A stretch of 64,000 nucleotides of DNA from contig KB309044.1 of the NCBI GenBank assembly GCA_000328365.1, positions 246,552 to 310,551 on the forward strand. The letters run 5' to 3'. The translations under genes and the position numbers were made by a program. The stretch is from Capitella teleta. Lineage: Eukaryota; Annelida; Polychaeta; Capitellidae. Under the pieces are notes generated by a model that was given only the letters and a program-made list of their open reading frames with translations, had not been told where the DNA came from and searched no databases. Each line of letters starts with the position of its first letter. The stretch's first letter is position 1. Below, piece after piece: positions 50,454-62,064 of the stretch.

Positions 50454-51890
50454 TTAAAGCGATACTTCACATTCAGGAGCTATTTGGGCACTAATTTCAT
50501 CATAGAATAATAGTACGGATGTCTAACATAGTCTAATAGTGAAAAAAAAAAAATGCCATTCAAAAGATATTCGCCGAATTATATAGGTATGGAAACCACT
50601 ACTTTGACAGGTCGGCAGCCCAGATCCATCTGTCCGTATTAATTTGTAAAAACGGCGCGAGATTTTAGTCCACACTTTTTAGAATTACAAGACCAGTCAC
50701 TATGCTTACAAAGGTCATAGAACATAACTAAAGCTATTTATAGCAAGCAATGGTTTAGTCAGAACCGAAAAAAAAAAGGCTTTTCTTGGGGAATACAGTT
50801 GCTCGAGATTTGAAAAAGTCTAAATAAAGAAACAAGAATGGAATTCTCCACCCCCCCCCGGCCGCGACATCCCCCCCGTTTCCATTAAAAATAAACAGGT
50901 ATATGAACTAAAAGGTGAAAGCATTTTATGAATATAAATGAATATGACGGAAGGACACATAATGGAATCATATTTTATTTCAAACAGTCTGAAAGTATGT
51001 ACCCAGTTGACAGTTACAATTGTAGTACTAATGATATGTAGTATGACGTAAAAAGTGCAAATAGTGATTTATGAGGTAGAGAAAGTGATTTTGTCGAACA
51101 GATTAATCATGACTAGGTGAGATCATACATGTATGTGGTGAAGATATCAGGACTAGGTATACCAAGGAAACAAGAATGGTTATGAAAATATGAAATATAC
51201 ATGAAAAAAAAAATGAAAAAAAAAAAAACAACAGACCAGAGCCTGACGAGGATGAAGTCGATGTTGATGCCATGATATGTTTGTAAAACAGCTGAATATG
51301 AAATGTCAACAGTTCTGTCACCCTGAAATCTAACGCCAAGGATCTTAACAAAGGAATCATGGAACACGCGAACAACAATACACATCAATCAGTGATGTAC
51401 TGGAATGCTGTCAGTACTTAATTTTGCCCTGTTATAAAAATGCAGTTCTCATCAATTCGCAGTAATTTAGTAGCGGTTGCGGTGTAACAGTGCGCAGGCG
51501 TATTGACATTGAATTTGACGAATCGCGAGTCGAAGAAGTGTGTCCGAAGTGATATCAATCAACAAAACTTTCTTATCAGCTGAGTCGCGCTCGCTACGAT
51601 GCCATTTCTCAAAGAATAATAGCTAGCTACATGCCGTTTCAGTCGGTTTCACTACTGAATGTTGCATTGCTACAATTAAGTACAACGCAATTTCTGAAGA
51701 ATTTTGAAAGTATTAGTTTACATGCGAAGATAACTCGAGACGGGCACACCACTCGAGCGGAAAGACAGCGATGCCAGACATGTGACAACCCACTACCCAG
51801 TCACAGATTTAAGCGGCGTACAGCGTTTTTATTGATGATGCGGCCGTTCTGTACCAGGTGACCCCGAGAGTGACTAATAAATAATCCAAG

Positions 51891-53396
51891 AAGCGTCGCA
51901 CTGTGCATGAGGCAGATCGAGGGGCTCTTGTCAGGGAACATTGAAACTGTTCAAGTGGTAAGTGATACGTGTATATTGAAAATTTAAAATGCATGTACAT
52001 TCAAGTTACATCATTAGAATTTCGTAAGGGATTCCATGGCGGGATGAGTTCAGAGGGTCAAGCAATAATTAATCAACAAGGCGTCCTTTTACATTACTAC
52101 CTGCAGTATACTCGTTCTCACAATTACGTTGGTATTTACTGTTATAACCTATAAGGTCATATAACCCTGTTTTACACATAATTATTGCTTATTCCTTCTG
52201 GAAATTATAGTTTGCATCAGCGTTCGTTGATAGGAGTGAGTTCATAAGCTTATATAGGTCCTTAGGACCTGTATATTTATATAATAATTATAATAATAAA
52301 TAATAATTGATTCAACTTTATAAAACCGCATTTTCTAGCTTGCAAAGCTGTTCAAATGCGAGTTAACATCAGTGAAAAAAAAAAAAAAACATCAAATAAG
52401 TAAAACATGTTACTATAGTTTACACAACTTAATCCGTCCCCATGTTTGCAAATTTGCTAGTAGTTGCTACCGTTATTATTACTGGTGCTCAACATCATAA
52501 ATCGCTGACCCTGTAGTCATGCAAATGTATTCCTGCGAGCACATGCAGGGTTACAATTCGAATTTATGTACATGTATGATGTGCGGTATATAGTACCTAC
52601 CTAAGTACATGTACTCCCATGTAATGTCTGTGAGGCATTGTCATCAAAATTCAAACCATGTTTTCATTAATTGTGTCAAAACAAGATAACAGGCTAAATG
52701 ACTTTATTCGTGGTATTAATAGCATCAAAATGTGTGAAAATCTTCATCAGTAGCATCGTTTTGAAATTTGTTTTAAAACCTCTCCAAGTATAATATAAAT
52801 ATCAGTAGATATAACTTCACATCTTGATGTTTCTCGATCAAAAAGCAAATTCGGAATTAATTTGAAAAATTACATAAATAACTCCTGCTCTTTAGCTCAA
52901 TTTTTGACGATTTTGAGAAAAACATTAGGATAATTATTTTTGTACTAATGAAACGAGAGTACGTGTAATACGTTAACCATACAACACAAATACAAATTAT
53001 TTAAATGCACATTGATTTGGCATTATTCTCTTATAATAGGTATTTGCCCATCATGATTCAGTCATATAGGTTAGATACATATCAATATAAAAATATAGGC
53101 CTACAACTATATCGTTAATATAAATATTTTTTATTCACAGATTGACTATGAAAAGCGGCTGACGGAACAACCGAAACGTAAGCAGCAACAATTTATGAAC
53201 ATTCCAATTATAACTGATATACTTTATTGTAGGTGTTCTCTTCCTTGGTCACATCAAGGAGGACATGCATCGACCACCCCTATGCCTCAAACGTCTTTCA
53301 GCCCCAAGAACCCAATGTGTTGGAAGAAGAACACGGAGAGGGGGACAACTAGTCTGCTGCCTCTGCAACACCTCCTTCAGATCCCCTCAGCTATGA
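51891..53396 (+). CDS. Possible three-exon 3' part of an unrecognised gene
   Basis: Three segments with good splice sites join in phase: 51891-51957 (SVALCMRQIEGLLSGNIETVQV, donor GTG|GTAAGT), 53141-53177 (IDYEKRLTEQPK, acceptor ttcacag, donor AAAC|GTAAGC) and 53233-53396, ending RSPQL and TGA. The first two read like a helical protein segment. No upstream exon fits well: a stretch at 51631-51861 is open but the intervening 33 bp is too short for an intron. No family is recognised. It might be host sequence or belong to the surrounding 4.2-kb TTAA-bounded unit. Confidence 0.3.
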
Positions 53397-53659
53397 ACAG
53401 AAAACAGACGCCAGTTGATCACATATAACTCTTCACTGAAACAAATCTTTACACTTTTAAATGCCACCTCAAACGTCTATATGTACACAGTGTATATATA
53501 AACGTTTAAATGAACACATTTGCATTTTGCTCTTTGCAAAATAAATTTATTATTTTTATAAGAATATCACCACTATTCCCATGGGAGTCATGGTTTTGCT
53601 TTATAGAAAACACAACACCATGCAGGTCTTGTTACACAGTTCGGCAACACAAATAACAA

Positions 53660-53790
53660 TTACATTTCACAATCATGATGCCCGTGGCCTGATCTGGTGT
53701 CGAACCGGGGACCTCGATCACCACGGTCGGCATGGAAACTGGTCATTTTGCTCGAGTGCCATTTTTCCAGAATACCTATCTGGCCGAATG
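53660..53790 (-). repeat. tRNA-derived SINE (probable)
   Basis: On the minus strand a perfect B box GGTTCGACACC (53706-53696) follows an A-box-like TGGCACTCGAG (53762-53752) by about 56 nt. No clear tail is seen towards 53650. Probably an old tRNA-derived retroposon. Confidence 0.5.
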
Positions 53791-54119
53791 CCAGATCGCC
53801 CCATTTTGAATAAACATTAATTAATATGGCTGGTATGGGCATTAATAATCAGTATTGTGCTATGACATTATGCATGAGATGATGATTGATTCATACATCA
53901 CCAATACTGTACGTATCTAGTAGTAGTGCAAAGTAGCGTTGTATCAGCGCCTGCAAACTTCCAGATGAGTCCGGCTTTCAGGCTGGTATCTCCGAATGAT
54001 TTTGTGGGGAATTGTGGAATAAATAAGCCCTTCATTGCATTCTCTGATTTCACACGATGAAGTCCACCATCTTGTGATTCTTTTCTAGAGGCTCGCTTTA
54101 GTGAATCGCGACTGAAAAC

Positions 54120-54652
54120 TAGGCTTTATAAGGCAAATATGACTACTGTTGGCGATCAAATATCAGAAAAAGGAAAAAATATTCATGATATTACGCTATG
54201 TATATGTCATGAAGTAATACCCATTTGATGAAATCTATATTTATTAATAGCAAGTAAAGGATATTGTCAGGTGCGTTATGATGTATTTTCAATGAACCTC
54301 TCTAAACACGCTGAGTTCAGCCTCTAATTTCACCCTTTATGATCGCTCAGAAATAAAAAAAGAAAACAATTCTTAATATTATATATAACACGGCGTAATA
54401 CAAATCAAAGGGCATCGAAGCAGTCATCAAAAAATATTAAAATCGGTTGATCATATTCAAAATAATGTGTGGCCTAAATTCATGATGCTCTGAGTTGTTA
54501 TGGGTGCTGCCAGTTTTGAACTGCTGTCAAAGGCACTCATACACGAAAATATCGATGTGTGGGCCTTTTTTGGGACTTGAAGGGGTATAATAAGGGTCTT
54601 TATTAGATATATTGGTGATAGAATGCCCAAGGAAAGTGAAGTATCGCTTTAA
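54120..54652. repeat. Old dispersed repeat R2, copy 2
   Basis: Related to 34780-35100 (ggcgatcaaatatca; aaaatatcgatgtgtggg; tataataagggt; atatattggtgatagaat). It ends at the TTAA-flanked inverted repeat given for the 4.2-kb candidate. No coding capacity. Confidence 0.45.
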
Positions 54653-55024
54653 AGCACGTATGTCGTTTGGTTGGAATATCACAGCCAGAACTTCAAGGGC
54701 TGTTCATGTTCGTCTTGTGTTGTCGGCTGCGATGTCGGGTGATTCAAGCGAAATGAATCCGTCTAAAACGGTGAGAAAGAGTTCTTTGTGGATCCACCGT
54801 TTTCCGGCTTCTCTTTATTCTCCTAGATTTCTCGGAAAATTATTTTGTGCTCCGCTAGCGACTTGAAGCAAATATTTAGCGATGACATAATCGCCTCCCG
54901 CGACATCATAATCAGCATATCAAACAACTGAAGGCTCTTGAGGATTTCATGTAGTATTCTATCAACTTCTCAAGTATCCACTGATACTGAGTTTTGATGT
55001 TAACATGATCTTCAAGGCTATAAT

Positions 55025-55180
55025 GTCTTTAATGCAGATCAATGCTATGTATTTGTGATCAATGCTTTGTGGTTGAAATTTCCTCCAGTTTACACGCAAC
55101 AAGTCTTTAATGCAGATCAATGCTATGTATTTGTGATCAATGCTTTGTGGTTGAAATTTCCTCCAGTTTACACGCAACAA
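55025..55180. repeat. Perfect 78-bp tandem duplication
   Basis: GTCTTTAATGCAGATCAATG and the next 58 bp occur twice without visible difference (55025-55102, 55103-55180). The minus-strand frame stays open across both because 78 is a multiple of three, but I see no sign that it is coding. The identity points to a recent duplication. Confidence 0.9.
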
Positions 55181-55605
55181 GTTAACAGCAATCAACCGTA
55201 AACAGCTATTACGTATGTTAATGTGAGAAACAAGATAATATTACTCTCTCAGTCTACATGTACAAGTAATTGAGCTTCTTTTTTTTCGACAGCATTTTTG
55301 TCGCGCTTTTGTGCGCTCATAGAAACGGGGTTTCATTTTGCGATTAGCTCAGAAAAAGAAACGCACATTTCGAAGGGAAAAATATTCGCTGATGTTTGCT
55401 AAAATGGCCGCAGTCGAAATATGTATTGAACGCATCCAGGTCAGTTCGAAGCAATTAATTGGATACTAAATACGATGTGGGCCACTAATTATGCGCTATA
55501 GTGATAACAGTTGTGCAATAGTTTGCCTAGAGTGAGAATTTATTTTTCGTAACTCGTTTAAGAGTCATTTTAGTTCAAAATGGATGGAGTTCATGCACTG
55601 ACTGA

Positions 55606-55722
55606 TTCACATTTCTGTGACTTCTATCTTCCTTATACTTCTGCATTCGCGATATATTAAATTTGCCGATTTTTCTTAATTCGCAAAATTTAATCCCTCG
55701 AAATTATTAGTACTCGTACAGA
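55606..55722. repeat. Dispersed repeat family R1, copy C
   Basis: cacatttctgtgacttctat and what follows (cttccttatacttctgcatt, then tagtactcgtac) match the right half of copy A at 17368-17492. Confidence 0.6.
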
Positions 55723-57441
55723 TGACGGTAACATGTCTGTGTGTGTGTTCGTGTGATTTAGTTGAATTGATTGAGCGATTGACTAATTATGATTGATTGA
55801 ATGATTGATTGATATTGGGTATTTGTTTTCACTAATAGTCAGGCATTTTCTGATTGATTATATTTAATGTATGTATTGATTAATTACTTGATGAATGGAT
55901 TTGTGGACTTATCTTGGTGATTGATCCTTCTCGTCGATTGAAGATTATCATGAGGACATTTAGGATGAAACGTAAATCATATTTATGATTTCAAAGCACA
56001 ATGACTGATTTAAAAATATATATATATATATAAAAATAGAGAAAAATAGAAAGTATAATAGAACATGTTTACAGTGACAGAATAAAGATATAAAACAAAC
56101 CGACTAAAATAGGTCAAACGTCCGTAAAAGAGTTTGAAACAATATATGTATTTGAACATTAAAAATAGCTGAATTTATGACGACCGAACAAGCTAATTAT
56201 AGCAATGATTAACCACAAACTAATTAGTATACTAATAATTAAAAACGTTAAAACAGAACATTGCACGATTTGCACCGTATCGGCGATCGTGATAACAAAG
56301 TTCACTGCGTCGTTAAAATTGCATTTCTTCATTTCCTTCGAAATTCGCGATCCATCTTTTCAAATTGCGGCCTTGAAGTGAAAAAAATATATGTCGCTAC
56401 AAAAAAGGGTTATCTTTGAATCCTGACGATATTATAACAACAACGAATAAAAACAATCGCACTTCAACCTCCTGTAGCTATAAACAAGTGCGTTGACCTC
56501 TCACGAAATATAATCCTGTTCAAATACCAATTATTGCTAATAATGGGTATATTTCCGCGGGGATAAGCATTATTATATTATATTATATTATACCCGTTTT
56601 TATTTAAATGCCACGCACAGAATCTACACTGGTGGTGTCTTTAACATTTATTTATAGCACGGTCTGTTATGTGTCAAGGGTGGGCAGGACGGGAACGGCC
56701 TTTTGAGCCAAATGCTCATAAGTCCGAATTCACATGGGTCATTGTTAGGCAAGACTTGGCGTACTTGGCGTTTGGCTTACGGTTTCAGATATAGGCATAG
56801 GCTGAGATCGGCTCACAAGTTCGAATTCATACGGGTTATGGTTTAATAACTAGGAAAATTATGAATTTACGATTAATGAAAATTTTGAATGATTAATTCA
56901 AAGTCGCTCATTCTCAAAGTATCTCATTCTAATGTAACACATGGCACCAAAAATTATTTCATTTCGAAAAATCTCAAATTTTGGCAATCAACCTGCGAGG
57001 AATATAATTATATGCTTTGCACTTTCTTTAAACATGTCATTTGGGTCTGCAGATTGCATACTGAATATCGTGACAACAGAAAACTCAAAAGTCGGCCAAG
57101 AAATGTTTCACATCGTGAGATCATGTTATTGAAGGCTGAGTACCTCTTGCTCAGATCAATCAATGATGAACAAACTGCACACACATATTCCATGGCCTCG
57201 ATTTCAGTGATGCGCATACATGTTAAGTGGCCAATGAATCCTTGCTATTACGAATTTGTTATCCGTTAGCTTATGATGGAAATTATGTTACAACCTGCAT
57301 ATGATAAGTTTCTCAAGATGTTTGTAAGGATTAAATTATTGATTAATTTATGGCTGACGAACTAACTTTTGCTAGAGTTGCGCGTGTTCGTAATTGTAAT
57401 TATAATCACATTTATTATGTTTTATTTTTGTTCATTCGCAG
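55723..57441. other. Upstream region of the CD225 gene, no other gene recognised
   Basis: AT-rich with repeated attgattgat (55760-55900), (TA)n at 56014-56033 and attat repeats at 56570-56592. A plus-strand frame at 56889-57269 has no recognisable motif. The first exon of the CD225-domain gene should lie in or before this stretch, but I could not place it. Confidence 0.4.
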
Positions 57442-57478
57442 TTGACGCTGGCATCTTCGGGGCCTTAGCCGTCAAGCC

Positions 57479-58402
57479 ATGACATCAGCCGACCAGCCAG
57501 CCGGCGACAGTGGCTATGCGGGGAGCCTGCATCAGCACGAAGCTTCGATTTCATCGTCTGACGGCAGTCGCTCCAACTGCAGTTCGTCGGAATTGCGTAC
57601 CCAGCACCACCCGCACTGCTTCTACCACATGAGCACCTTGTACACCCTCCGCCCTCCAACGCCGCCCCTCCCCCGCCCTCTCCCAGACCTCGTAACCACC
57701 CTCCACCGGGACTACGCCGACCTCGCTTCCTTCAGCCCTCCATCGCCTGTGCCTCCCAGAGCGGCGCCATTCCGCGCTGAGACGCCTCTGAAACTGGTCT
57801 GCTCAACTTCACACTCGCCCGCATCGTCGGTCACTCAAAGTCCGGTGGACGAACTCTCTATTGAAGAACATACAGCCATGCTTCCCGTAGAAGTCAGTGT
57901 TGACCATGCGATATTACCCTTGACCAGTTCAGTCGGGTTTAACAACAATGACGGTAAAGTCACCGTACAAGTTTGTGCAAAATCGTTCGAGCAAACATTA
58001 GCGCCATCTCCCCCTCCCGACTATACGGTGTACGCCGCTGTGTTAGTGCTTCTTGTGCCTCCGTGTGGGGCATTGGCTCTGGTCCGGTGTCTCCAGATGC
58101 GGCGGTTGTACCTGCAGGGCTCTTATGAAGAAGCCATTCGCAAAAGCCAGGCCGCCTTCAACTGGGTGATCGCAGGAGCTATGGTCATCATTGCCTTGCT
58201 TCTGATCGTCACAATCTTCATTTTCCTCCAATCAGCCGCTCAGCCAGCCATCCCTGCCTCCTCTCAGCCATCGCCGGCGGCATCGTCACGCAGGGGCATT
58301 CACAGTGGAAACTTTTCCGAATTAATCGATTCAATGGGAAATAGCGTGGTTCCTAAGTCACTCGGCCACACGAAAGGAACGTTATTCAAGGATAAACCTT
58401 AA
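57479..58402 (+). CDS. CD225/dispanin-family two-helix membrane protein
   Basis: A single coding exon of 307 residues after an acceptor ttcgcag at 57441, with 37 nt of 5' UTR in the exon. The N-terminal 180 residues are low-complexity and Ser/Pro/His-rich (RPPTPPLPRPLPDLV, PSPPPDY). Residues about 181-250 form a CD225 domain: DYTVYAAVLVLLVPPCGALALV, a loop with RRLYLQGSYEEAIRKSQAA, then a second hydrophobic helix WVIAGAMVIIALLLIVTIFIF. The C-terminal tail is Ser-rich. A long proline-rich N-terminus before CD225 is the pattern of the PRRT1/PRRT2/SYNDIG group rather than short IFITM proteins; function in invertebrates is not known to me. The domain call rests on motif reading, and the gene looks intact. 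Confidence 0.75.
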   Translation: MTSADQPAGDSGYAGSLHQHEASISSSDGSRSNCSSSELRTQHHPHCFYHMSTLYTLRPPTPPLPRPLPDLVTTLHRDYADLASFSPPSPVPPRAAPFRAETPLKLVCSTSHSPASSVTQSPVDELSIEEHTAMLPVEVSVDHAILPLTSSVGFNNNDGKVTVQVCAKSFEQTLAPSPPPDYTVYAAVLVLLVPPCGALALVRCLQMRRLYLQGSYEEAIRKSQAAFNWVIAGAMVIIALLLIVTIFIFLQSAAQPAIPASSQPSPAASSRRGIHSGNFSELIDSMGNSVVPKSLGHTKGTLFKDKP

Positions 58403-59061
58403 TAGGTTAACTTCTATGCCTGATTTGAAAATATTTGGCTGATTGCCAGAAAAAAAAAATATTCTCATGCGCGTATATACCACTGCCTTAATATAGTTAT
58501 ACGTGAACAATTAGTAATATACGCTATATTTTTTTTGGCCATAATATAATTATGTTTACGTAAAAGTTTTTCTATTATTTTTTTAAAGATGTTCATTTTG
58601 TCCCCTGTTCCATTTATGCATTTGAAGTTTAAAACACCATTTCCGTGTTCTGAAATTAAAGAGTATTGATATTTTGTCAAACCTCGTTTTATGTTGTTCA
58701 TTTCACCAGATTTTCTTTTGATGAGATATTCAGATAGACCAATAGGAAGTTAATTTATTTAGTCAATGTTTAATAATGTTTATCAATCATCGGCAATGTT
58801 ATGACATACAAACCAGTCATAACATCCTCTGGCATGTTATGTCTGAAAAAATTCAAAATACACATGTAGGCATAAATGTCAACCAGTGTTATCTAATTTT
58901 AAAGGTCTACCCAAAATACGGCTCCGTGGAATTTCAAACAATTGCTTTCAAAATAAAACAGTTTTTCGTTAGTTTTTCTCGGAATTCTGAGTCTTTTTGT
59001 AAACTGCATGGGAATAATAATAACGCGTGCTTTTTGCACTAGCTGATATTCAATCGGTAAA
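58403..59061. other. 3' UTR and spacer
   Basis: No gene recognised. ATTAAA near 58655 on the plus strand is the best poly(A) candidate for the CD225 gene. Frames on both strands are short and AT-rich. Confidence 0.4.
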
Positions 59062-59265
59062 CTACGGTGGCTGGGAGCGGACATGATGTGATTTTTATTT
59101 TATTTTTTTTTTTGTATATGTTATTTCGAAATTACGAGATATCAGCGTTCTGAGCATTTTTTATGGAAGCGACGCTTTATAAAATAAATTTTCATTTTCA
59201 TTTTCATTTTCATTTTCATTTTCATATTATCTCGAAATTACGAGATAAATTAATGAGATTTCATC

Positions 59266-60227
59266 ATGGCGGCTCACATGCTATCACAAGCTGATCTAAT
59301 CACTTTTTGCTTTGAGTCTGGATTAAAACAGAGGCTAGTAATCAGATGTCTTACTGAGTGCGGGATTGAGATGAGTGAGAGGCATTTGCGGCGGCAGTTG
59401 GTCAACTTAAACCTAAGAAGAAGCCACGTAGTCATTGATGAAGCAATTGAATTCATATACCATGAACTGCAGCATTCAGGTCGACTTCATGGGTACAGAT
59501 GGATGCATCAAAAATTAAAATCAGCTAATATCAGCGTGAAGAAAGAGGATGTACGAATCATTCTCAAGTTCTTAGACCCAGAGGCTGTGGAGTTTAGGTA
59601 TGTTGATCTCTGAATTGAATTGCTAGTAAGCCTATAGTATTTGCTGGTATTTGATCAAATTAATGGCCCTATATCTGTATATACCATAGTGTAATACATG
59701 TATATATAATTCCTCTCACTTTTACCCTTAGGCGGGCGAGGCGTTTGCATCGGCGACTATACCACGCCCCTGGGCCTGACTTCATCTGGCACGTCGATGG
59801 AAATGACAAAATCAAGAGATTTGGGTTCGCCATTCACGGCTGTATTGATGGATTCTCGAGGAAACTTATTTGGTTGAACGCATATTCCACAAATAATGAC
59901 CCTGCGGTAATCGGAGGCTATTTCTACACGGCTCTGAAAGAATGCTCAGGATGTCCAAAAATCGTAAGAGCAGACGCAGGAACGGAGAATGTTACTATCT
60001 GGGAGATGCAGATTCAATTAAACCGACGTGGTAGACAGGCTCCACCCCCTTTCATAACTGGCCCAAGTACTTCAAACCAACCTATTGAAAGTTTCTGGTC
60101 TCTGATGAGAAAACAGTGCGCCGATTATTGGATCTGTTTGTTCTCAGCCATTGAAGAGACAGGCGATTATACTGGGGATTTTGTGGACAAACACATTTCA
60201 CAATTTTGCTTCATGGGACTCCTTCAG
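59266..60227 (+). CDS. IS3EU transposase (integrase core domain protein), 3' part in gap
   Basis: Exon 1 59266-59597, intron with gtatg...ccttag, exon 2 from 59732. The protein starts MAAHMLSQADLITFCFESGL (an N-terminal helix-turn-helix) and has GRLHGYRWMHQKL, the HTH_21-like hallmark of bacterial IS3 OrfB. The DDE/rve core follows: first Asp in WHVDGNDK (about residue 133), second Asp in VRADAGTEN and Glu in NQPIESFW, with 37 residues between the last two. Exon 2 probably ends at 60227 (CAG|GTAGGC) just before the gap. No stop or shift is seen in the readable part. Such proteins occur as multi-copy 'integrase core domain' genes in fish, cnidarians and marine invertebrates. Confidence 0.85.
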
Positions 60228-60233
60228 GTAGGC

Positions 60234-60283
60234 NNNNNNNNNNNNNNNNNNNNNNNNNNNNNNNNNNNNNNNNNNNNNNNNNN
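60234..60283. other. Assembly gap (50 N) inside the IS3EU transposon
   Basis: Fifty N placed between the transposase second exon and the right inverted arm. The true missing segment should contain the transposase C-terminus. Confidence 0.99.
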
Positions 60284-60557
60284 CACCATGATGAAATCTC
60301 GTTAATTTATCTCGAAATTTCGAGATAACATCTCGTAATTTCGAGATAATATTTCGTAATTTCGAGATATTATCTCGTAATTTCAAAATATTATCTCGTA
60401 ATTTCGAGATAACATCTCGTAATCTCGAAATATTATCTCGTAATTTCGAAATATTATCTCGTAATTTCGAAATATTATCTCGTAATTTCGAGATAGCCTC
60501 TACAAAAAAAAAAAAAAAAAAAAAAAATCACACTATGTCCGCTCCCAGCCACCGTAG

Positions 60558-62064
60558 TAAACTCAATTGACTTCATCAAATAATTTTGAACCATATTATG
60601 TGCTGTTGATTGTGAAGTTATAAAACATCGATAATGGCCAAAGACGTTGGCGCATATAATCTCTATTTGGGCATAATTAATAGACTATATAATTACACTT
60701 AATGATTTGAAAAGTGATTTGGTACAAATTAGCCATTTATATTTTAAGTAATTATCAGACATACAGAAAGGAAATATGATTCATCAGATGGACAAATAAA
60801 GGAAACCAAGGTCATCAAGGCTCGCTTACACCACGTCTCCATCGACCTAAGTGACACACTCGACGTAACATGCAACCACCTCACCTAAATAAAGAACCCT
60901 ATTAGATTAGATATTTTGGTTGTCCATGATTTTATTATTATTATGTTCGCCGGGGTTTAACCTGTACACTTATAAATAAGGGCCACCTGTGTAATGATGC
61001 ACTGTACGCGTTAAATCAGGATATCCCACTGACGATAAATACCGATCGATAACGATGTCCTTCCCAGCACTAAACAATGGAGTGAAAGAGCCATGATGTC
61101 ATCCTACCCCAATCCTTTCCTCATTCTTCAAGATGTGTATCTCCATGCACGTGTTTATAAGGGATTCCGTGACGTCACACTTTTTCCACCCTATGCATTT
61201 ACTCCATTTAGACTGCACGAAGCGGATGAACTGATTGACAACAGTTCGAATGCAGCAGAAGAGGTCAGGAAAATGGCGACCAAAACACTTCAAAACAGTG
61301 CTGATAGGAAAATTATTCATCAACATGAGAAAGTGAACGACTAGTATTGTAAAGCAAACAAAATGCCCACCAATGACGTCATAGCTATTTCTAAATTAAT
61401 GCTCGAGCCTCTAACATGCAGGCTTTACATAACAAATTGATGCTATCTTGCTTTGTAGTTTGTTAATTAGGCAACGCCACATTTCACATATAATTGTATA
61501 CACCGTCCCTTTAATATTGTTCTCTAGTACTGCTAATGCGCATGCGTACTGGCGGCATTGCACTCAATAACACGTAACACACATCAACACTATGCAACCA
61601 TTATTTTGAATCAAGGTCATTTTGTTGTTAACAGAGCAGAGACACGCGTATTGGTTTTTTTTTTCTCTAGAATTAATTATTTGGTTTATTTTAAGTGCGA
61701 AGTGAAATGTCGAAAAAAATAAATCGGTTAAGTTATTTTGTTTGCAAGAATTTTTTTTTCTCCTGCATTCAGCTCACGTTCAAAATTTATTTAGAATATA
61801 ATGTATGACCTGCAGTACTGCAACGCCCTTGACCTAAAATAAAATCCCATTCTTGTTTCCCAAAATGCAATGCGAGCGGGTCAGTATTCACAGGAAAAGC
61901 AACCCCTCCTCTCCCCCCCGCTTCCTTTCCACTACAGAGCCTACATATACGGCATGATCATGCACTCTTCCTGACATCACTGCTAGTATAAAATTTATTA
62001 ATACATAATCAAAGTTTGTTCTTCACCTATTACCTTGTTAATTAATCAAGTGGCGTGATATTAA
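60558..62064. other. Intergenic, no gene recognised
   Basis: The frame 61093-61344 (plus) has no recognisable motif. A segment at 61146-61197 (CACGTGTTTATAAGG, then ttccgtgacgtcac) resembles 42138-42190 in the promoter-like block. Nothing else supported. Confidence 0.4.

Larger units (their letters stand above)
50454..54652. mobile_element. Possible 4.2-kb TTAA-type DNA transposon (or two related MITE ends)
   Basis: The left end reads TTAAAGCGATACTTCACATTC (without its last base, 50454-50473), and the reverse complement of the right end (54652 leftwards) reads TTAAAGCGATACTTCACTTT. The inverted ends agree at about 20 of 21 positions and begin with TTAA. The architecture is the same as in the cereblon and cathepsin MITE. 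I could not recognise a transposase between them. The right 530 bp are shared with a repeat at 34780-35100, so the two ends may belong to separate insertions. Confidence 0.4.
59062..60557 (+). mobile_element. IS3EU-type DNA transposon with long satellite-like inverted ends
   Basis: The left end CTACGGTGGCTGGGAGCGGA (59062) recurs inverted at the right (to 60557), with TAAA on each outer side as the likely target duplication. Both ends continue into a T tract (A tract on the right) and then copies of the palindrome ATCTCGTAATTTCGAGAT. The right arm holds about 190 bp of these (60308-60497), the left only two. The inverted arms reach the start of the transposase gene, since the right arm begins with the complement of GAGATTTCATCATGG. 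The middle is interrupted by a 50-N gap, so true length is unknown. It is possibly still intact. Confidence 0.85.

Noticed and set aside
54962-55195. Minus-strand 77-residue frame with internal repeat
   Set aside because: The repeat in the protein only reflects the 78-bp DNA duplication; there is no homology or splice context.
61093-61344. 83-residue plus-strand frame
   Set aside because: No motif and no splice or promoter evidence beyond the short repeat shared with 42 kb.
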